From positions 1-43,057 of the forward strand of contig DATKGO010000070.1 in the NCBI GenBank assembly GCA_035510695.1: DNA of 43,057 bases. Reading direction: 5' to 3'. Source of the DNA: DAIDHK01 sp035510695 (GTDB taxonomy: Bacteria; Patescibacteriota; Microgenomatia; Levybacterales; UBA12049). The position numbers were made by a program, and so were the translations under genes. How positions within the stretch are numbered: position 1 is the first letter of the stretch; each line of letters begins with the position of its first letter. Shown piece by piece: positions 7,151 through 15,501 of the stretch. Under the pieces are notes generated by a model that worked only from the letters and a program-made list of their open reading frames with translations, had not been told where the DNA came from and did no database searches.

Positions 7151-8722
7151 ATGGAAAATAAATTTAAAATAAGAGCCGTAATTTACGCCCGTGTTTCAAC
7201 CAAGGAACAGGCGGAAGATAAAATATCTATTCCTTCTCAAATAAATGACTCTAGAAAAACGATCGCAGAGCGTGGATGGGAATTAGTTCACGAACCATAT
7301 GCTGATGAAGGCATAAGTGGACATTTGCTTGAAGAAAGACGGGGGTTACAAAGCCTTCTTCAAGATGCAAGGCAACACGCATTTGATTTAGTAGTGGTAA
7401 AAGATTTCGATAGGTTTGCGCGCAATCGTGCGGCTGCAACTATTGTGAGAGAGGAATTGAAAGAATTATTTATTCAAACTTATGCGCTCAATACACCGGT
7501 TGAACCAAAAGATCCTAATAAATACGACCCTACCGATGATGATTTAGCAATCATGGTTGAAGGTTTCTCAGATGCAAATTCTGAAATAGAGCGAAATAAA
7601 ATAAGGAGAAGAATGATGATGGGTAAAGTAGCAGTCGCAAAATCAGGTAAAATTCCAAACAACGTACCTTACGGGTACAAAATTATCAGATCTATTGACG
7701 ATCACGGCAAAGTTCACAGAGAAATAATCGTAGATGAGGAGCAGGCAAAAAATGTGCGCTGGATATTTGATCAATATATTAACGGCAAAGGTGCTTTGAA
7801 TATCGCCTTCCAACTAACTGAAAAAGGTATTAAGCCTATTAGAGGTCAATTTTGGAGAGCGCAAGCAATCAAATACATACTTCAAAATAGAACCTATACG
7901 GGAAAAGTGTTATGGGGATGGAGACACGCTGAATACAAGAAAAATCAACAAAGAAAACTAAGAGGACATAAAGGCATTATAGAAAATGGAGAACACAAAG
8001 CAATTATTCCGGAGCCTACTTTTGAACTCGCACAAAAAGAAAAGAAAATTAGAGGAAGCTCACAAAAAGGGAGAGCGCAATTAAGTAGGGGCTTACTTAC
8101 CGGAATTGCAAAATGTATTCGTTGCAAATCAGGAGTTACATATCTTACTCGCCATCATAAAAGAAAGAAGAAAAACCCAAAGTGGAACGATACAACAACC
8201 CACGAATATTTGTGTGGAGGCTACAAATACAGTGGGATTTGTCAAAGAAGAGTTATGAGTGCAACGCGACTTGAAGAATTTGTTCTCAATCAAATCAGAA
8301 ATTTAATCAACAATCCACTGATAAGGGAAAAGTTAATCTTTGATAGAAGTGTCAACATTTCGGAAGGCTTTGAAGACGACTACAAACATGCCGCTAAAAT
8401 GCTCAACGACATACAAAGAAGACGAGGACGGGTAAAAGAGGCTTTCGAAGCAGGAATTGATTCCTTAGAGGTCTACGGGGCTAATATAAGACGACTTGAT
8501 GATGAAGAGTCAAAGTACCATGCGGTAGCCGATGATTATCAAATTCGCATTCAGAAATTTAATGAACGCAGAGAAGAGCTGGAAAAGTTCACTAAATCTT
8601 TGGAAGACTTCAATACTTTATGGGATAATGCAGATTTTCAAGAAAAGAAACATTTCCTGCGTACAATTTTAAAAGAAGTTAGAGCCGGTAATGGAAAAAT
8701 AGAAATTGATTTTCGCCTCTAA
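7151..8722 (+). CDS. Large serine recombinase (integrase)
   Basis: A 523-aa site-specific recombinase. The N-terminal resolvase catalytic domain (about 6-155) has YARVSTKEQ with nucleophile Ser16, DEGISG, and the FDRFARN helix. The Recombinase domain (about 165-285) contains VPYGYK and the 'WRAQAIKYILQNRTYTGKV' helix. A zinc-ribbon (Cys322, Cys325, with CGGYKYSGIC later) and a C-terminal coiled coil (about 395-500) complete the large-serine-integrase plan. It would catalyse integration and, with a directionality factor, excision. It is the last gene before the chromosomal secA, as expected for an integrase beside its attachment site. The length is usual for the family and no key residue is missing. 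Confidence 0.92.
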   Translation: MENKFKIRAVIYARVSTKEQAEDKISIPSQINDSRKTIAERGWELVHEPYADEGISGHLLEERRGLQSLLQDARQHAFDLVVVKDFDRFARNRAAATIVREELKELFIQTYALNTPVEPKDPNKYDPTDDDLAIMVEGFSDANSEIERNKIRRRMMMGKVAVAKSGKIPNNVPYGYKIIRSIDDHGKVHREIIVDEEQAKNVRWIFDQYINGKGALNIAFQLTEKGIKPIRGQFWRAQAIKYILQNRTYTGKVLWGWRHAEYKKNQQRKLRGHKGIIENGEHKAIIPEPTFELAQKEKKIRGSSQKGRAQLSRGLLTGIAKCIRCKSGVTYLTRHHKRKKKNPKWNDTTTHEYLCGGYKYSGICQRRVMSATRLEEFVLNQIRNLINNPLIREKLIFDRSVNISEGFEDDYKHAAKMLNDIQRRRGRVKEAFEAGIDSLEVYGANIRRLDDEESKYHAVADDYQIRIQKFNERREELEKFTKSLEDFNTLWDNADFQEKKHFLRTILKEVRAGNGKIEIDFRL

Positions 8723-8728
8723 ATCAGG

Positions 8729-8791
8729 CTATTTGCCGCCATACTTTCGTTGCCACTCAGCATAATTGTTATAATATAAACTATAGGCTTC
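8729..8791 (-). other. Protein-like reading frame continuing in phase past the secA stop
   Basis: Directly after the secA TAA (8792-8794) the same frame stays open for 20 codons to TAG (8729-8731). The translation is protein-like and ends YYNNYAEWQRKYGGK. It abuts the recombinase stop by 6 nt. It may be a lost C-terminal extension of SecA cut off by a nonsense mutation, a read-through tail, or chance. Confidence 0.35.
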
Positions 8792-11512
8792 TTACTCCTG
8801 CGGCGTATGAGGTTCCCTATTTAAGTGGCACTTCTTCCACTTCTTTCCACTTCCACACCAACAGGGATCGTTGCGACCCAACTGTTTACTACTATTTACA
8901 GTTTGCGGCTTTTCCTTTTTCGCTTTCACTTTCCTAGCATCTTCACTCAATTCGCCTTCAGGAGTATTAGTCACCATCCGTGGTTGTGGAACCGACTCTT
9001 GCTGCGGTGCGGTAGGAGTTGGAGCTTGCTGCACCTGAATTTTATAAATTCTATGCACAATTTCATCATCAATCGAAACTAACAATTGTTCAAATAATCT
9101 AAAACCTTCATTTTTATACTCAACTAATGGATCTCTCTGCGCGTAGCCGCGCAAACCAATACCTTGACGCAAATTATCCATCACATCCAGATGATTCATC
9201 CACAGCGTATCAATCACGTTTAAACTCACACCGCGTTCGATTTGCTGGCTCAACGGCTCACCAAACATTTCCACTCGCTTTAGATAAACATTTCGGCACA
9301 TATTCGACAAAAACTCTATTTTCTGCTCATTCAAAGGATACTGTTCAAGCTGTTTCACCAATTGCTGCTGGGAGGCCTGATCAAAAGGAATAATCGTCTG
9401 CAGATCGGCAATAATCTTCTCGTTTACCGATAAATCCGTCACACTCGCTAAGCTGACAATACTAGACAATGATTGCTGAATTTTCTGCAAAATCTCTTCA
9501 CGGATAGCAGCTCCTTCTTTTGCTTCCAAAACCTCTCGTCTTCGCGAATAAATAATCTCACGCTGTTTATTTAAAACATCATCATATTCGACCAAATGTT
9601 TACGGTTATCAAAATAAAATCCTTCTACTTTCACCTGCGCATTTTCAATTGCTTTGGAGACAAACTGATGCGTCAAAGGTACGTCTTCCGGCATATTAAA
9701 ACGCGTCATAATGCCGGCAATTTTATCGCCGCCGAAGAGCCGCATGATTTCGTCGTCCAACCCAACGAAAAACTGCGACACGCCGGGATCACCCTGACGG
9801 CCTGAACGACCACGCAGCTGATTATCAATCCGGCGCGACTCATGCCGTTCCGTTCCTATAACGTACAAACCGCCTAAACGCACAACCTCGTCGTGTTCTT
9901 TCTTCCATTTCTCCAACTCTTTTTGATAGGCTTTTTCATTCTCTGTGGGATTTGGCTGTTCACCGCCAAGTACAATATCAACGCCTCGGCCTGCCATGTT
10001 CGTAGCAATTGTCACCGCGCCTTTTTTACCGGCTTGCGCGATAATTTCCGCTTCTTTCAAATGATTTTTGGCATTCAAAACCTTATGCGGAATTTTTCTC
10101 CGTTTCAATAATTCCGAAACAATTTCGTTTTTCTCAATAGAAGTGGTGCCGACCAAAACCGGCTGACCTGTTTTATATACTTTTTCAATTTCCGCCACTA
10201 CCGCGGAAAATTTCGCCCGTCCGGTTTTATAAATGATATCGGCCCGATCGTCTCTAACCATGGGATTATTCGTCGGGATTACAACCACATCCAGATTGTA
10301 GATTTTATGAAATTCTTCCGATTCGGTAACGGCTGTCCCGGTCATACCGGCCAATCTTCCATAAAGTCGGAAATAATTCTGTAAAGAAACCGTCGCCATC
10401 GTCTTGGATTCTTTTTGAATCGGAACATTTTCTTTCGCTTCAATCGCCTGATGAATTCCTTCCGACAACCGCCGACCCACCATTAAACGGCCGGTAAATT
10501 CATCTACTAAAATGACCTCATTATCACGGACAATATAATCTTTTTCCCGATGAAAAAGCGTCCTGGCTTTTAACGCCGCTTCCAAATGATAAACCGTGTC
10601 AAAATCCGTCTCATAAATATTTTTTATTCCATACAGTTTTTCAATTTTTCCGATTCCGTGATCGGTCAAATGAACTGTCCGCATTTTTTCATCCACCTTA
10701 TAATCAATTTCCGAAATTAATTTATCTACAATTTGCGCGTATTCATAATAGCGCTGCGACGGAGCTTCATCCGGCGCTGAAATAATGTGCGGTGTTCTCG
10801 CCTCATCAATGAGAACCGAATCAACCTCGTCAACAATGGCATAATAATTACTGCGCTGGACTACCTGCTCGATAGTTTGCGCCATGTTATCACGTAAATA
10901 ATCAAAACCAAATTCCGAATTAATCCCGTAAACCACATCACACTGATAAGCTTCTTTTCTGCTGATTAATTTTAAGTGTGCTAAACGTGGATCCGCGGCA
11001 TTTTCATCGATGAAATCCCGCTCATATTTGAAAGATTGCTCGCTGATAATCGAGGCAATAGTAATACCAAGTAGAGAAAAAATCGGCCCCATCCAGCCGG
11101 CATCACGTCGAGCCAAATAATCGTTGACTGTCACCAAATGCACGCCCTTGCCGGTCAATGCATGCAAATACAACGCGGGAATAGCGGCTAAGGTTTTTCC
11201 TTCTCCGGTTTTCTGTTCGGCGATTTTACCACGCGCCAAAGCAATCGCCGCCATAATCTGCACGTCATAATGATACAAACCAATGGTTCTCCTGGCTGCT
11301 TCACGCACCAGAGCAAAAGCTTCCGGCAAAATACTGTCCAGACTCTCGCCTTTGGCTATCCTGTCTTTAAACTCCTGCGTCTTTTTGGGGAAATCTTTAT
11401 CTTTATATTTTTTAACGACAGCACCCAAATCGTTAATTTGGTTAACAATCGGCTGCATGCGTCCGACTTCGCGTTCATTGGAATCTAATAATTTATTTAA
11501 AAGAGGTAACAT
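8792..11512 (-). CDS. secA: Protein translocase ATPase SecA
   Basis: A 906-aa motor ATPase that drives unfolded preproteins through the SecYEG channel. Residues 101-107 (KTGEGKT) form Walker A in the context AEQKTGEGKTLAA, and DEVDSVLIDEARTP is the DEAD-like Walker B motif. The preprotein cross-linking domain follows (AMTGTAVTESEEF), with the second nucleotide-binding fold (TNMAGRGVDIVLGG and GRSGRQGDPG). The C-terminal SEC-C zinc motif is complete (CWCGSGKKWKKCH, Cys884, Cys886, Cys895, His896). It lies downstream of a terminator that isolates it from the lysine-rich gene, and a TAAAAT box ends 8 nt before the ATG. The 3' end faces the integrated element. Confidence 0.97.
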   Translation of the reverse strand: MLPLLNKLLDSNEREVGRMQPIVNQINDLGAVVKKYKDKDFPKKTQEFKDRIAKGESLDSILPEAFALVREAARRTIGLYHYDVQIMAAIALARGKIAEQKTGEGKTLAAIPALYLHALTGKGVHLVTVNDYLARRDAGWMGPIFSLLGITIASIISEQSFKYERDFIDENAADPRLAHLKLISRKEAYQCDVVYGINSEFGFDYLRDNMAQTIEQVVQRSNYYAIVDEVDSVLIDEARTPHIISAPDEAPSQRYYEYAQIVDKLISEIDYKVDEKMRTVHLTDHGIGKIEKLYGIKNIYETDFDTVYHLEAALKARTLFHREKDYIVRDNEVILVDEFTGRLMVGRRLSEGIHQAIEAKENVPIQKESKTMATVSLQNYFRLYGRLAGMTGTAVTESEEFHKIYNLDVVVIPTNNPMVRDDRADIIYKTGRAKFSAVVAEIEKVYKTGQPVLVGTTSIEKNEIVSELLKRRKIPHKVLNAKNHLKEAEIIAQAGKKGAVTIATNMAGRGVDIVLGGEQPNPTENEKAYQKELEKWKKEHDEVVRLGGLYVIGTERHESRRIDNQLRGRSGRQGDPGVSQFFVGLDDEIMRLFGGDKIAGIMTRFNMPEDVPLTHQFVSKAIENAQVKVEGFYFDNRKHLVEYDDVLNKQREIIYSRRREVLEAKEGAAIREEILQKIQQSLSSIVSLASVTDLSVNEKIIADLQTIIPFDQASQQQLVKQLEQYPLNEQKIEFLSNMCRNVYLKRVEMFGEPLSQQIERGVSLNVIDTLWMNHLDVMDNLRQGIGLRGYAQRDPLVEYKNEGFRLFEQLLVSIDDEIVHRIYKIQVQQAPTPTAPQQESVPQPRMVTNTPEGELSEDARKVKAKKEKPQTVNSSKQLGRNDPCWCGSGKKWKKCHLNREPHTPQE

Positions 11513-11520
11513 CTGAATTC

Positions 11521-11526
11521 ATTTTA
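11521..11526 (-). promoter_or_regulatory. Candidate -10 box of secA
   Basis: TAAAAT on the minus strand, 8 nt before the secA ATG, predicting a leaderless or nearly leaderless mRNA. No clear -35 element; the upstream terminator ends only 25 nt away. Confidence 0.35.
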
Positions 11527-11551
11527 CCATATTCAAGCTAATGAGACAAAA

Positions 11552-11608
11552 CCAATTGACCCCGAACAAATTTAGAGTGTTCCAAATTATTCGGGGCATA
11601 TCAATTGG
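11552..11608 (-). terminator. Long-stem terminator after the lysine-rich gene
   Basis: The arms CCAATTGA and CCCCGAA on one side match TTCGGGG and TCAATTGG on the other (plus-strand positions 11552-11569 and 11587-11608), with a short TATG interruption. On the minus strand the stem is followed by TTTTGT, fitting an intrinsic terminator that ends the lysine-rich transcript before secA. Confidence 0.7.
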
Positions 11609-11621
11609 ATAAAAGAGAAAT

Positions 11622-11720
11622 TTACTTTCTCTTTTTCTTGGTTGTTCTCTTTTTTGTAACTTTCTTGGTTGTTTTCTTTACAGCTTTTTTAACTGCTTTC
11701 TTCTTTTTCTTGGCTGGCAT
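11622..11720 (-). CDS. Tiny lysine-rich (histone-like) protein
   Basis: A 32-aa gene. It has the best Shine-Dalgarno sequence of the window (GAGGAGGTGA, about 6 nt before the ATG) and its own terminator, so it is a real, probably well-expressed gene. The product begins MPAKKKKKAVKKAVKK, with 17 Lys and 2 Arg among 32 residues and K-K-x-x repeats like the tails of H1-like bacterial proteins. Binding to nucleic acid (nucleoid or rRNA) is the likely role. A leader stem CCTGC/GCAGG around an AT-rich core lies just upstream of the ribosome-binding site. The C-terminal tail of the nearby S20 protein has the same Lys/Ala/Thr character. Confidence 0.75.
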   Translation of the reverse strand: MPAKKKKKAVKKAVKKTTKKVTKKRTTKKKRK

Positions 11721-11913
11721 GAAACTTCACCTCCTCGACCTGCAAAAATTTTTAAAAATATTTATTGGGCAGGCTTTATTCAGTGTGAGAGATATCTGAA
11801 CGAATGTCAATAGAAGAAGCGAAATAAATTTTCAATTAATTAAGTGAGCAAAGGAATGAGTTTTTAAAAATTCGTTCCGAGCGAGCTAGAGAAAATTTGA
11901 TTGGATTATTGGA
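11721..11913. other. Intergenic region upstream of the lysine-rich gene
   Basis: It holds the leader of the lysine-rich gene, a TTGACA word (minus strand) without a well-spaced -10, and a near-perfect 26-bp palindrome GGAATGAGTTTTT/AAAAATTCGTTCC (about 11853-11878) followed by GAGCGAGC, a word found twice more in the inverted-repeat element on the other side of serS. The palindrome lies downstream of serS and may end its transcript. Confidence 0.35.
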
Positions 11914-13152
11914 TTATTTGTTTATTCGATTATTAATCTTATCTTTTCCAATGTATTTCCTCAAAACTTCGGGAATAATTACACTTCCATCTGCTTGTTG
12001 ATAATTTTCCAAAATCGCCACTAAGGGTCTGGTCGAAAATGCCGTTCCATTCAAAACCTGTAAATATTTTTTATCTTTTCCGTCTTGATATTTCATATTC
12101 AGTCTTCTTGACTGAAAATCGGTCACTGTCGAAGTTGACGTCATTTCACGATATTTATTTTGTGTCGGAATCCAAGCTTCAATATCATATTTTCTCGCGG
12201 CATTAAAACCCAAATCTCCGCTGCAAACCCTAACCACTTGGTAAGGAATATCAAGCATCTGCATAAACTTTTCCTCAATTGACAACAAATATTCATGTTC
12301 CTTATCATCTTCGCTTTCCGCCACAAAAGAAACCATCTCGACTTTATCAAACTGATGGACACGAAAAATTCCGCGTGTATCTTTTCCATAAGTTCCGGCT
12401 TCTCGTCGAAACGCCGTGGAAAATCCGACATAACGTCTGGGTAAATCTTCTTTTTTCAAAAGATCATTCATATGAATTGGCACAATTGACTGTTCCGCAG
12501 TTCCAACCAAATACAATTCATCATCTTTCAAATAATAAATATTCTCTTCCTCACCCATTTGCGTGTAACCCAAACCTTCCATCACTTCTTTTTTAATCAA
12601 AACCGGAGGAAGAATCGGAACAAAACCTTCTTTAATCAATGTCTCAAAAGCGAATTGTTTCAAAGCAAATTCCAAAAGTACACCTTCATTTTTAAGGTAA
12701 TAAAATCTCGACCCGGAAACTAGCGCTGCTTGTTTAACGTCAATAATATTCAAAGCTTCGCCTAATTCCAAATGATCTTTCGGAGTAAAATTAAATTTCG
12801 TCGGCTCCTTATATTTTTTTATTACTTCATTTTCCGAATCGTCTTTTCCGACCTTTACATCTGATTTCGCAGGATTGGGAATTTTTAACAGTTCCTGATT
12901 TAATTCTTGTTTCAAAGAAGAAAGCGCGTGTTCTTTAATTTCCAGCTGCTGTTTTATCTCTTTCCCTTTGGCAATATTTTTTTCTTTAGCTGCACTATTT
13001 CTCTCTTCCTGCAGTTTCTGCACTTCCAAACTAACTTTGCGATACTTTTCATCAATTTCTAAAATATGAGCTGCATTTACAACTACGCCCTTGTCGGCAG
13101 CGGATTTTTGAATTTTATCTGAGTTTTCGCGGATAAACTTTATATCAAGCAT
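11914..13152 (-). CDS. serS: Seryl-tRNA synthetase
   Basis: A 412-aa class II synthetase that charges tRNA-Ser. I start at ATG 13152 (MLDIKFIRENSDKIQKSA), the standard SerRS N-terminus. The N-terminal tRNA-binding coiled coil covers about residues 28-100. The catalytic core has motif 2 (STAFRREAGTYGKDTRGIFRVHQF) and motif 3 (NGTAFSTRPLVAILEN). Length and order are normal. A perfect TATAAT ends 6 nt before this ATG, which supports the start and predicts a leaderless message. The gene stands alone between two repeat-rich spacers. Confidence 0.96.
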   Translation of the reverse strand: MLDIKFIRENSDKIQKSAADKGVVVNAAHILEIDEKYRKVSLEVQKLQEERNSAAKEKNIAKGKEIKQQLEIKEHALSSLKQELNQELLKIPNPAKSDVKVGKDDSENEVIKKYKEPTKFNFTPKDHLELGEALNIIDVKQAALVSGSRFYYLKNEGVLLEFALKQFAFETLIKEGFVPILPPVLIKKEVMEGLGYTQMGEEENIYYLKDDELYLVGTAEQSIVPIHMNDLLKKEDLPRRYVGFSTAFRREAGTYGKDTRGIFRVHQFDKVEMVSFVAESEDDKEHEYLLSIEEKFMQMLDIPYQVVRVCSGDLGFNAARKYDIEAWIPTQNKYREMTSTSTVTDFQSRRLNMKYQDGKDKKYLQVLNGTAFSTRPLVAILENYQQADGSVIIPEVLRKYIGKDKINNRINK

Positions 13153-13158
13153 ACCTGG

Positions 13159-13164
13159 ATTATA
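13159..13164 (-). promoter_or_regulatory. -10 box of serS (leaderless)
   Basis: Perfect TATAAT on the minus strand, 6 nt from the serS ATG. A TTGCCT word lies 19 nt further upstream as a weak -35. The T-box leader common before Gram-positive serS is absent. Confidence 0.55.
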
Positions 13165-13188
13165 TACCACTCTGCTGTAAAAAGGCAA

Positions 13189-13257
13189 AAAACAAATTTA
13201 CAATTTTCAATTCTCAATGAATGTTCAATATTTTAATTTTCAATATTAAATTCAAGA
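13189..13257. repeat. AT-rich low-complexity spacer
   Basis: Repeated short words of the type TTTTCAAT and TCTCAATGAA. Spacers of the same kind lie at 15452-15501 and 38235-38339. No gene is seen. Confidence 0.5.
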
Positions 13258-13417
13258 GAGGAGTTTGGAACACTTTCAGGTGAACTGAACGCAGACTAAA
13301 TAGAAATTGTCAATTTAAATAAACATTGATGGCGGCGTTCACTTAGCGAGCGAGAAATTAGTTTATGATTTGATTTAACTTGAGCGAGCGTCACCTGAAA
13401 TGTGCGACAAACTCCTC
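13258..13417. repeat. 160-bp long inverted-repeat element between rpsT and serS
   Basis: The outer arms GAGGAGTTTG (13258-13267) with TTCAGGTGA (13275-13283) match TCACCTGAA (13391-13399) with CAAACTCCTC (13408-13417); CAC/GTG between them also pairs. Inside are a second stem TGAACGC/GCGTTCA (13286-13292 and 13335-13341) and a direct repeat ACTT(.)AGCGAGCG (13341 and 13378). There is no open frame or T-run. It could be a non-autonomous MITE-like element or a structured RNA downstream of rpsT. Confidence 0.55.
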
Positions 13418-13450
13418 AATCTATTTAAACAAAATTTGTGCGGCGAAAAG

Positions 13451-13756
13451 CTATTTACTAGCGGCTTTCTTAGTGGTTTTTGCAGTTTTCTTTTCTGCTG
13501 TTTTCGTAGCTACAACATTAGTTGAAGGCAATAATTTAGACAGCGATGATTTCAAACGGGCTGCTTTATTTTTATGGATGACATTTTTCTTAGCGGCTTT
13601 ATCCAACGAACTGAAAGCCTGACTTATGGTCTCTTTAGTCGGCTTTTGTTTCGCCTTTTTCAAAAGCGCACGATAAGAAACTCTAATCTGCTTATTTTGT
13701 AAAGTGCGCTTTCTGTCCTGGCGCATTTTCTTTTTAGCATGTTTTAAGACTGGCAT
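13451..13756 (-). CDS. rpsT: 30S ribosomal protein S20
   Basis: A 101-aa protein of the small subunit that binds 16S rRNA early in assembly. The N-terminus (MPVLKHAKKKMRQDRKRTLQNK) and the 'LDKAAKKNVIHKNKAARLKSSL' helix are typical of S20. A Lys/Ala/Thr-rich tail of about 20 residues extends the C-terminus. A promoter with TTGTAA, a 17-bp spacer and TAAAAT ends 6 nt before the ATG. The gene is divergent from murJ with overlapping control elements. Confidence 0.93.
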   Translation of the reverse strand: MPVLKHAKKKMRQDRKRTLQNKQIRVSYRALLKKAKQKPTKETISQAFSSLDKAAKKNVIHKNKAARLKSSLSKLLPSTNVVATKTAEKKTAKTTKKAASK

Positions 13757-13762
13757 AGCTGT

Positions 13763-13791
13763 ATTTTAGCATGCTATACTTGAATTTACAA
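13763..13791 (-). promoter_or_regulatory. rpsT promoter (leaderless), overlapping the murJ leader
   Basis: Minus strand: -35 TTGTAA (13786-13791), 17-bp spacer, -10 TAAAAT (13763-13768), then 6 nt to the rpsT ATG. On the plus strand the same stretch holds TATACT (13775-13780) and the murJ ribosome-binding site AAGGA (13790-13794), so the two promoters overlap. Confidence 0.55.
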
Positions 13792-13798
13792 GGATACT

Positions 13799-15451
13799 AT
13801 GACTGACATCTTCCGAAAGGGACTGGAATTTTTGCTCAAGCGCCAAACCAACATTCTTTCTGCGGCTTTCATAATCATGTCAACCGTTATTTTGTCGCAG
13901 GTGCTTGGCTTAGTCAAACAAAGATTATTAATCGCCATCTTCGGCTTATCGCCGGTTGGAGTATATTTTGCGGCCTCATTACTACCTGATTTTTTGTTTC
14001 AAGCGGTGATCGGTACGGCAATATCCAGCGCTTTTATTCCTGTTTTTGCCCACTTATTATCAAATGACCAAAAAAAAGAAGCTGAAGACACTGCCTCATC
14101 GCTTCTGACTATTAGTTTATCTATTTTTATAGTTTTGGCAATTATTTTGGCTATTTTTGCACCGTATATTCTACAAATCATGAATCTGGGTAACGGATTT
14201 TCTCCCGACCAAATGGTCTTGATGACTAATCTAATGCGTATACTTTTAGTCGCCGAATTATTCTTCATGCTGGGTATATTTTTTACCGCAGTCCTGCAAA
14301 CACATAATCACTTTTTTATTCCCGGTATGGCCGCGGCTATGTATAATCTGGGGATTATCATCGGCATCCTGGCTCTATCAAATTATGGTATCTATGGACC
14401 GGCTCTTGGCAATATTTTAGGCGCTGTTCTTTTTGTCATTCTGCAAATTCCGATATTAATTAAAGTCGGATTTCCTTTTAAAATAAATTTTGATTATAAA
14501 AATTCCGGATTTGTAAAAATACTGCATCTTATGTGGCCTCGTTCTATCGCCAATATTGTTTTTAATGTCTCCAGTATTTTGACAGTCGCACTAATTTCCT
14601 TTATCCAGGCGGCCGGAAGAAATTACACCATATTTAATTGTGCTCAGACTCTCGCATTTGCTCCGGTGACGCTGTTTGGACAAACAATCGCCCAGGCAGC
14701 CTTCCCGGTTTTAGCCAGAGAAAAAGACAAATTGGAAGAATTTAAAATTACTTTCCTTACCAGCTTTAACCAAATGTTATATCTGGTTTTACCCGCTTCG
14801 GTTCTTTTACTTGTTTTGCGCATTCCGATTGTCCGACTTGTCTATGGAGCAAATCTCAGATTTGACTGGCCTGCGACAGTCCTAACCGGCAGAACACTGG
14901 CCTTATTTAGTCTTTGCATCTTTTCCGAAAGCTTAAAGGCCTTAATTGCCAGAGGATTTTATGCACGGCACAATACAAAAATATTATTGTTCGTCGGCAC
15001 TTTTGCGACTATTCTCATGCTGGCTCTCTCTGCCTTTTTTGTCATTTTCCTCAAACTTGGAGTGATGAGTGTAGCTTTTGCTTATTCTCTTTCCAGCATT
15101 ACCGAATTGATTATTCTCTTTATCCTTTTAGATCGTCATGTTCAAGGTTTTGATAAAAAATTTCTCCTGACTTCCTGGACAAAAATTTTTGGCGCATCCT
15201 TTTTTACCGCTTTTGCCATCTATATCCCTATTAAATTACTTGACCAGCTCGTTTTCGATACCACCAAAACCATTAATCTTTTACTCTTAACCGGTATTTC
15301 AAGCTTAATCGGTTTATCAATCTATTTTTTCCTCACCTGGTTATTTAATGTCAAAGAAGCACAGACATATTTAACCATAATTAGAAGATTAGGTAACTGG
15401 CGAGAAGTCATGAATAAGCAACCCGAAGTCATTGAGAGTACGAAATTCTAA
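13799..15451 (+). CDS. murJ: Lipid II flippase MurJ (MVF family)
   Basis: A 550-aa polytopic membrane protein of the MATE/MVF fold with about 14 helices, which moves lipid-linked peptidoglycan precursor across the membrane. Family features include the N-terminal 'ILSAAFIIMSTVILSQVLGLVKQRLL' helix, 'FFAASLLPDFLFQAVIGTAISSAFIPVF'-like segment and 'RGFYARHNTK' before helix 10. The start has a Shine-Dalgarno AAGGA 4 nt before the ATG, one of the few here. It precedes the glycosyltransferase/PBP-like fusion gene by 50 nt; both act at the outer face of the membrane, which suggests linked envelope roles. Confidence 0.9.
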   Translation: MTDIFRKGLEFLLKRQTNILSAAFIIMSTVILSQVLGLVKQRLLIAIFGLSPVGVYFAASLLPDFLFQAVIGTAISSAFIPVFAHLLSNDQKKEAEDTASSLLTISLSIFIVLAIILAIFAPYILQIMNLGNGFSPDQMVLMTNLMRILLVAELFFMLGIFFTAVLQTHNHFFIPGMAAAMYNLGIIIGILALSNYGIYGPALGNILGAVLFVILQIPILIKVGFPFKINFDYKNSGFVKILHLMWPRSIANIVFNVSSILTVALISFIQAAGRNYTIFNCAQTLAFAPVTLFGQTIAQAAFPVLAREKDKLEEFKITFLTSFNQMLYLVLPASVLLLVLRIPIVRLVYGANLRFDWPATVLTGRTLALFSLCIFSESLKALIARGFYARHNTKILLFVGTFATILMLALSAFFVIFLKLGVMSVAFAYSLSSITELIILFILLDRHVQGFDKKFLLTSWTKIFGASFFTAFAIYIPIKLLDQLVFDTTKTINLLLLTGISSLIGLSIYFFLTWLFNVKEAQTYLTIIRRLGNWREVMNKQPEVIESTKF

Positions 15452-15501
15452 CAAGTTAACAATACAACAATTTAGCAATTTAACAATGTAATGATTTATT
15501 T
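15452..15501. repeat. AT-rich spacer of repeated AACAAT units
   Basis: A short spacer of repeated words (TTAACAAT, TACAACAAT, TTTAGCAAT, TTTAACAAT). It resembles other low-complexity spacers of this window. No promoter or terminator is evident. Confidence 0.5.

Larger units (their letters stand above)
1..8728. mobile_element. Integrated mobile element, right end (left end outside window)
   Basis: A serine recombinase and an excisionase-like HTH gene point right and lie against the 3' side of secA. All other genes in the stretch run left from a shared divergent control region at 6868-6900. The leftward set (AAA+ ATPase, zinc ribbon, DUF5659-like, macro-like, DUF805 and unknowns) is accessory in character, with many small overlapping genes and no housekeeping function. 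The right boundary is inferred to fall just after the recombinase stop at 8722 and before the in-frame secA tail that ends at 8729; no att core could be defined from one copy. No conjugation, capsid or terminase gene is recognisable, so whether this is a phage remnant, an integrated plasmid or a genomic island stays open. Confidence 0.7.

Noticed and set aside
13153..13450. T-box riboswitch upstream of serS
   Set aside because: The region has long inverted repeats, but the conserved T-box sequence and an antiterminator/terminator pair are missing, and the serS -10 box lies downstream of the repeats.
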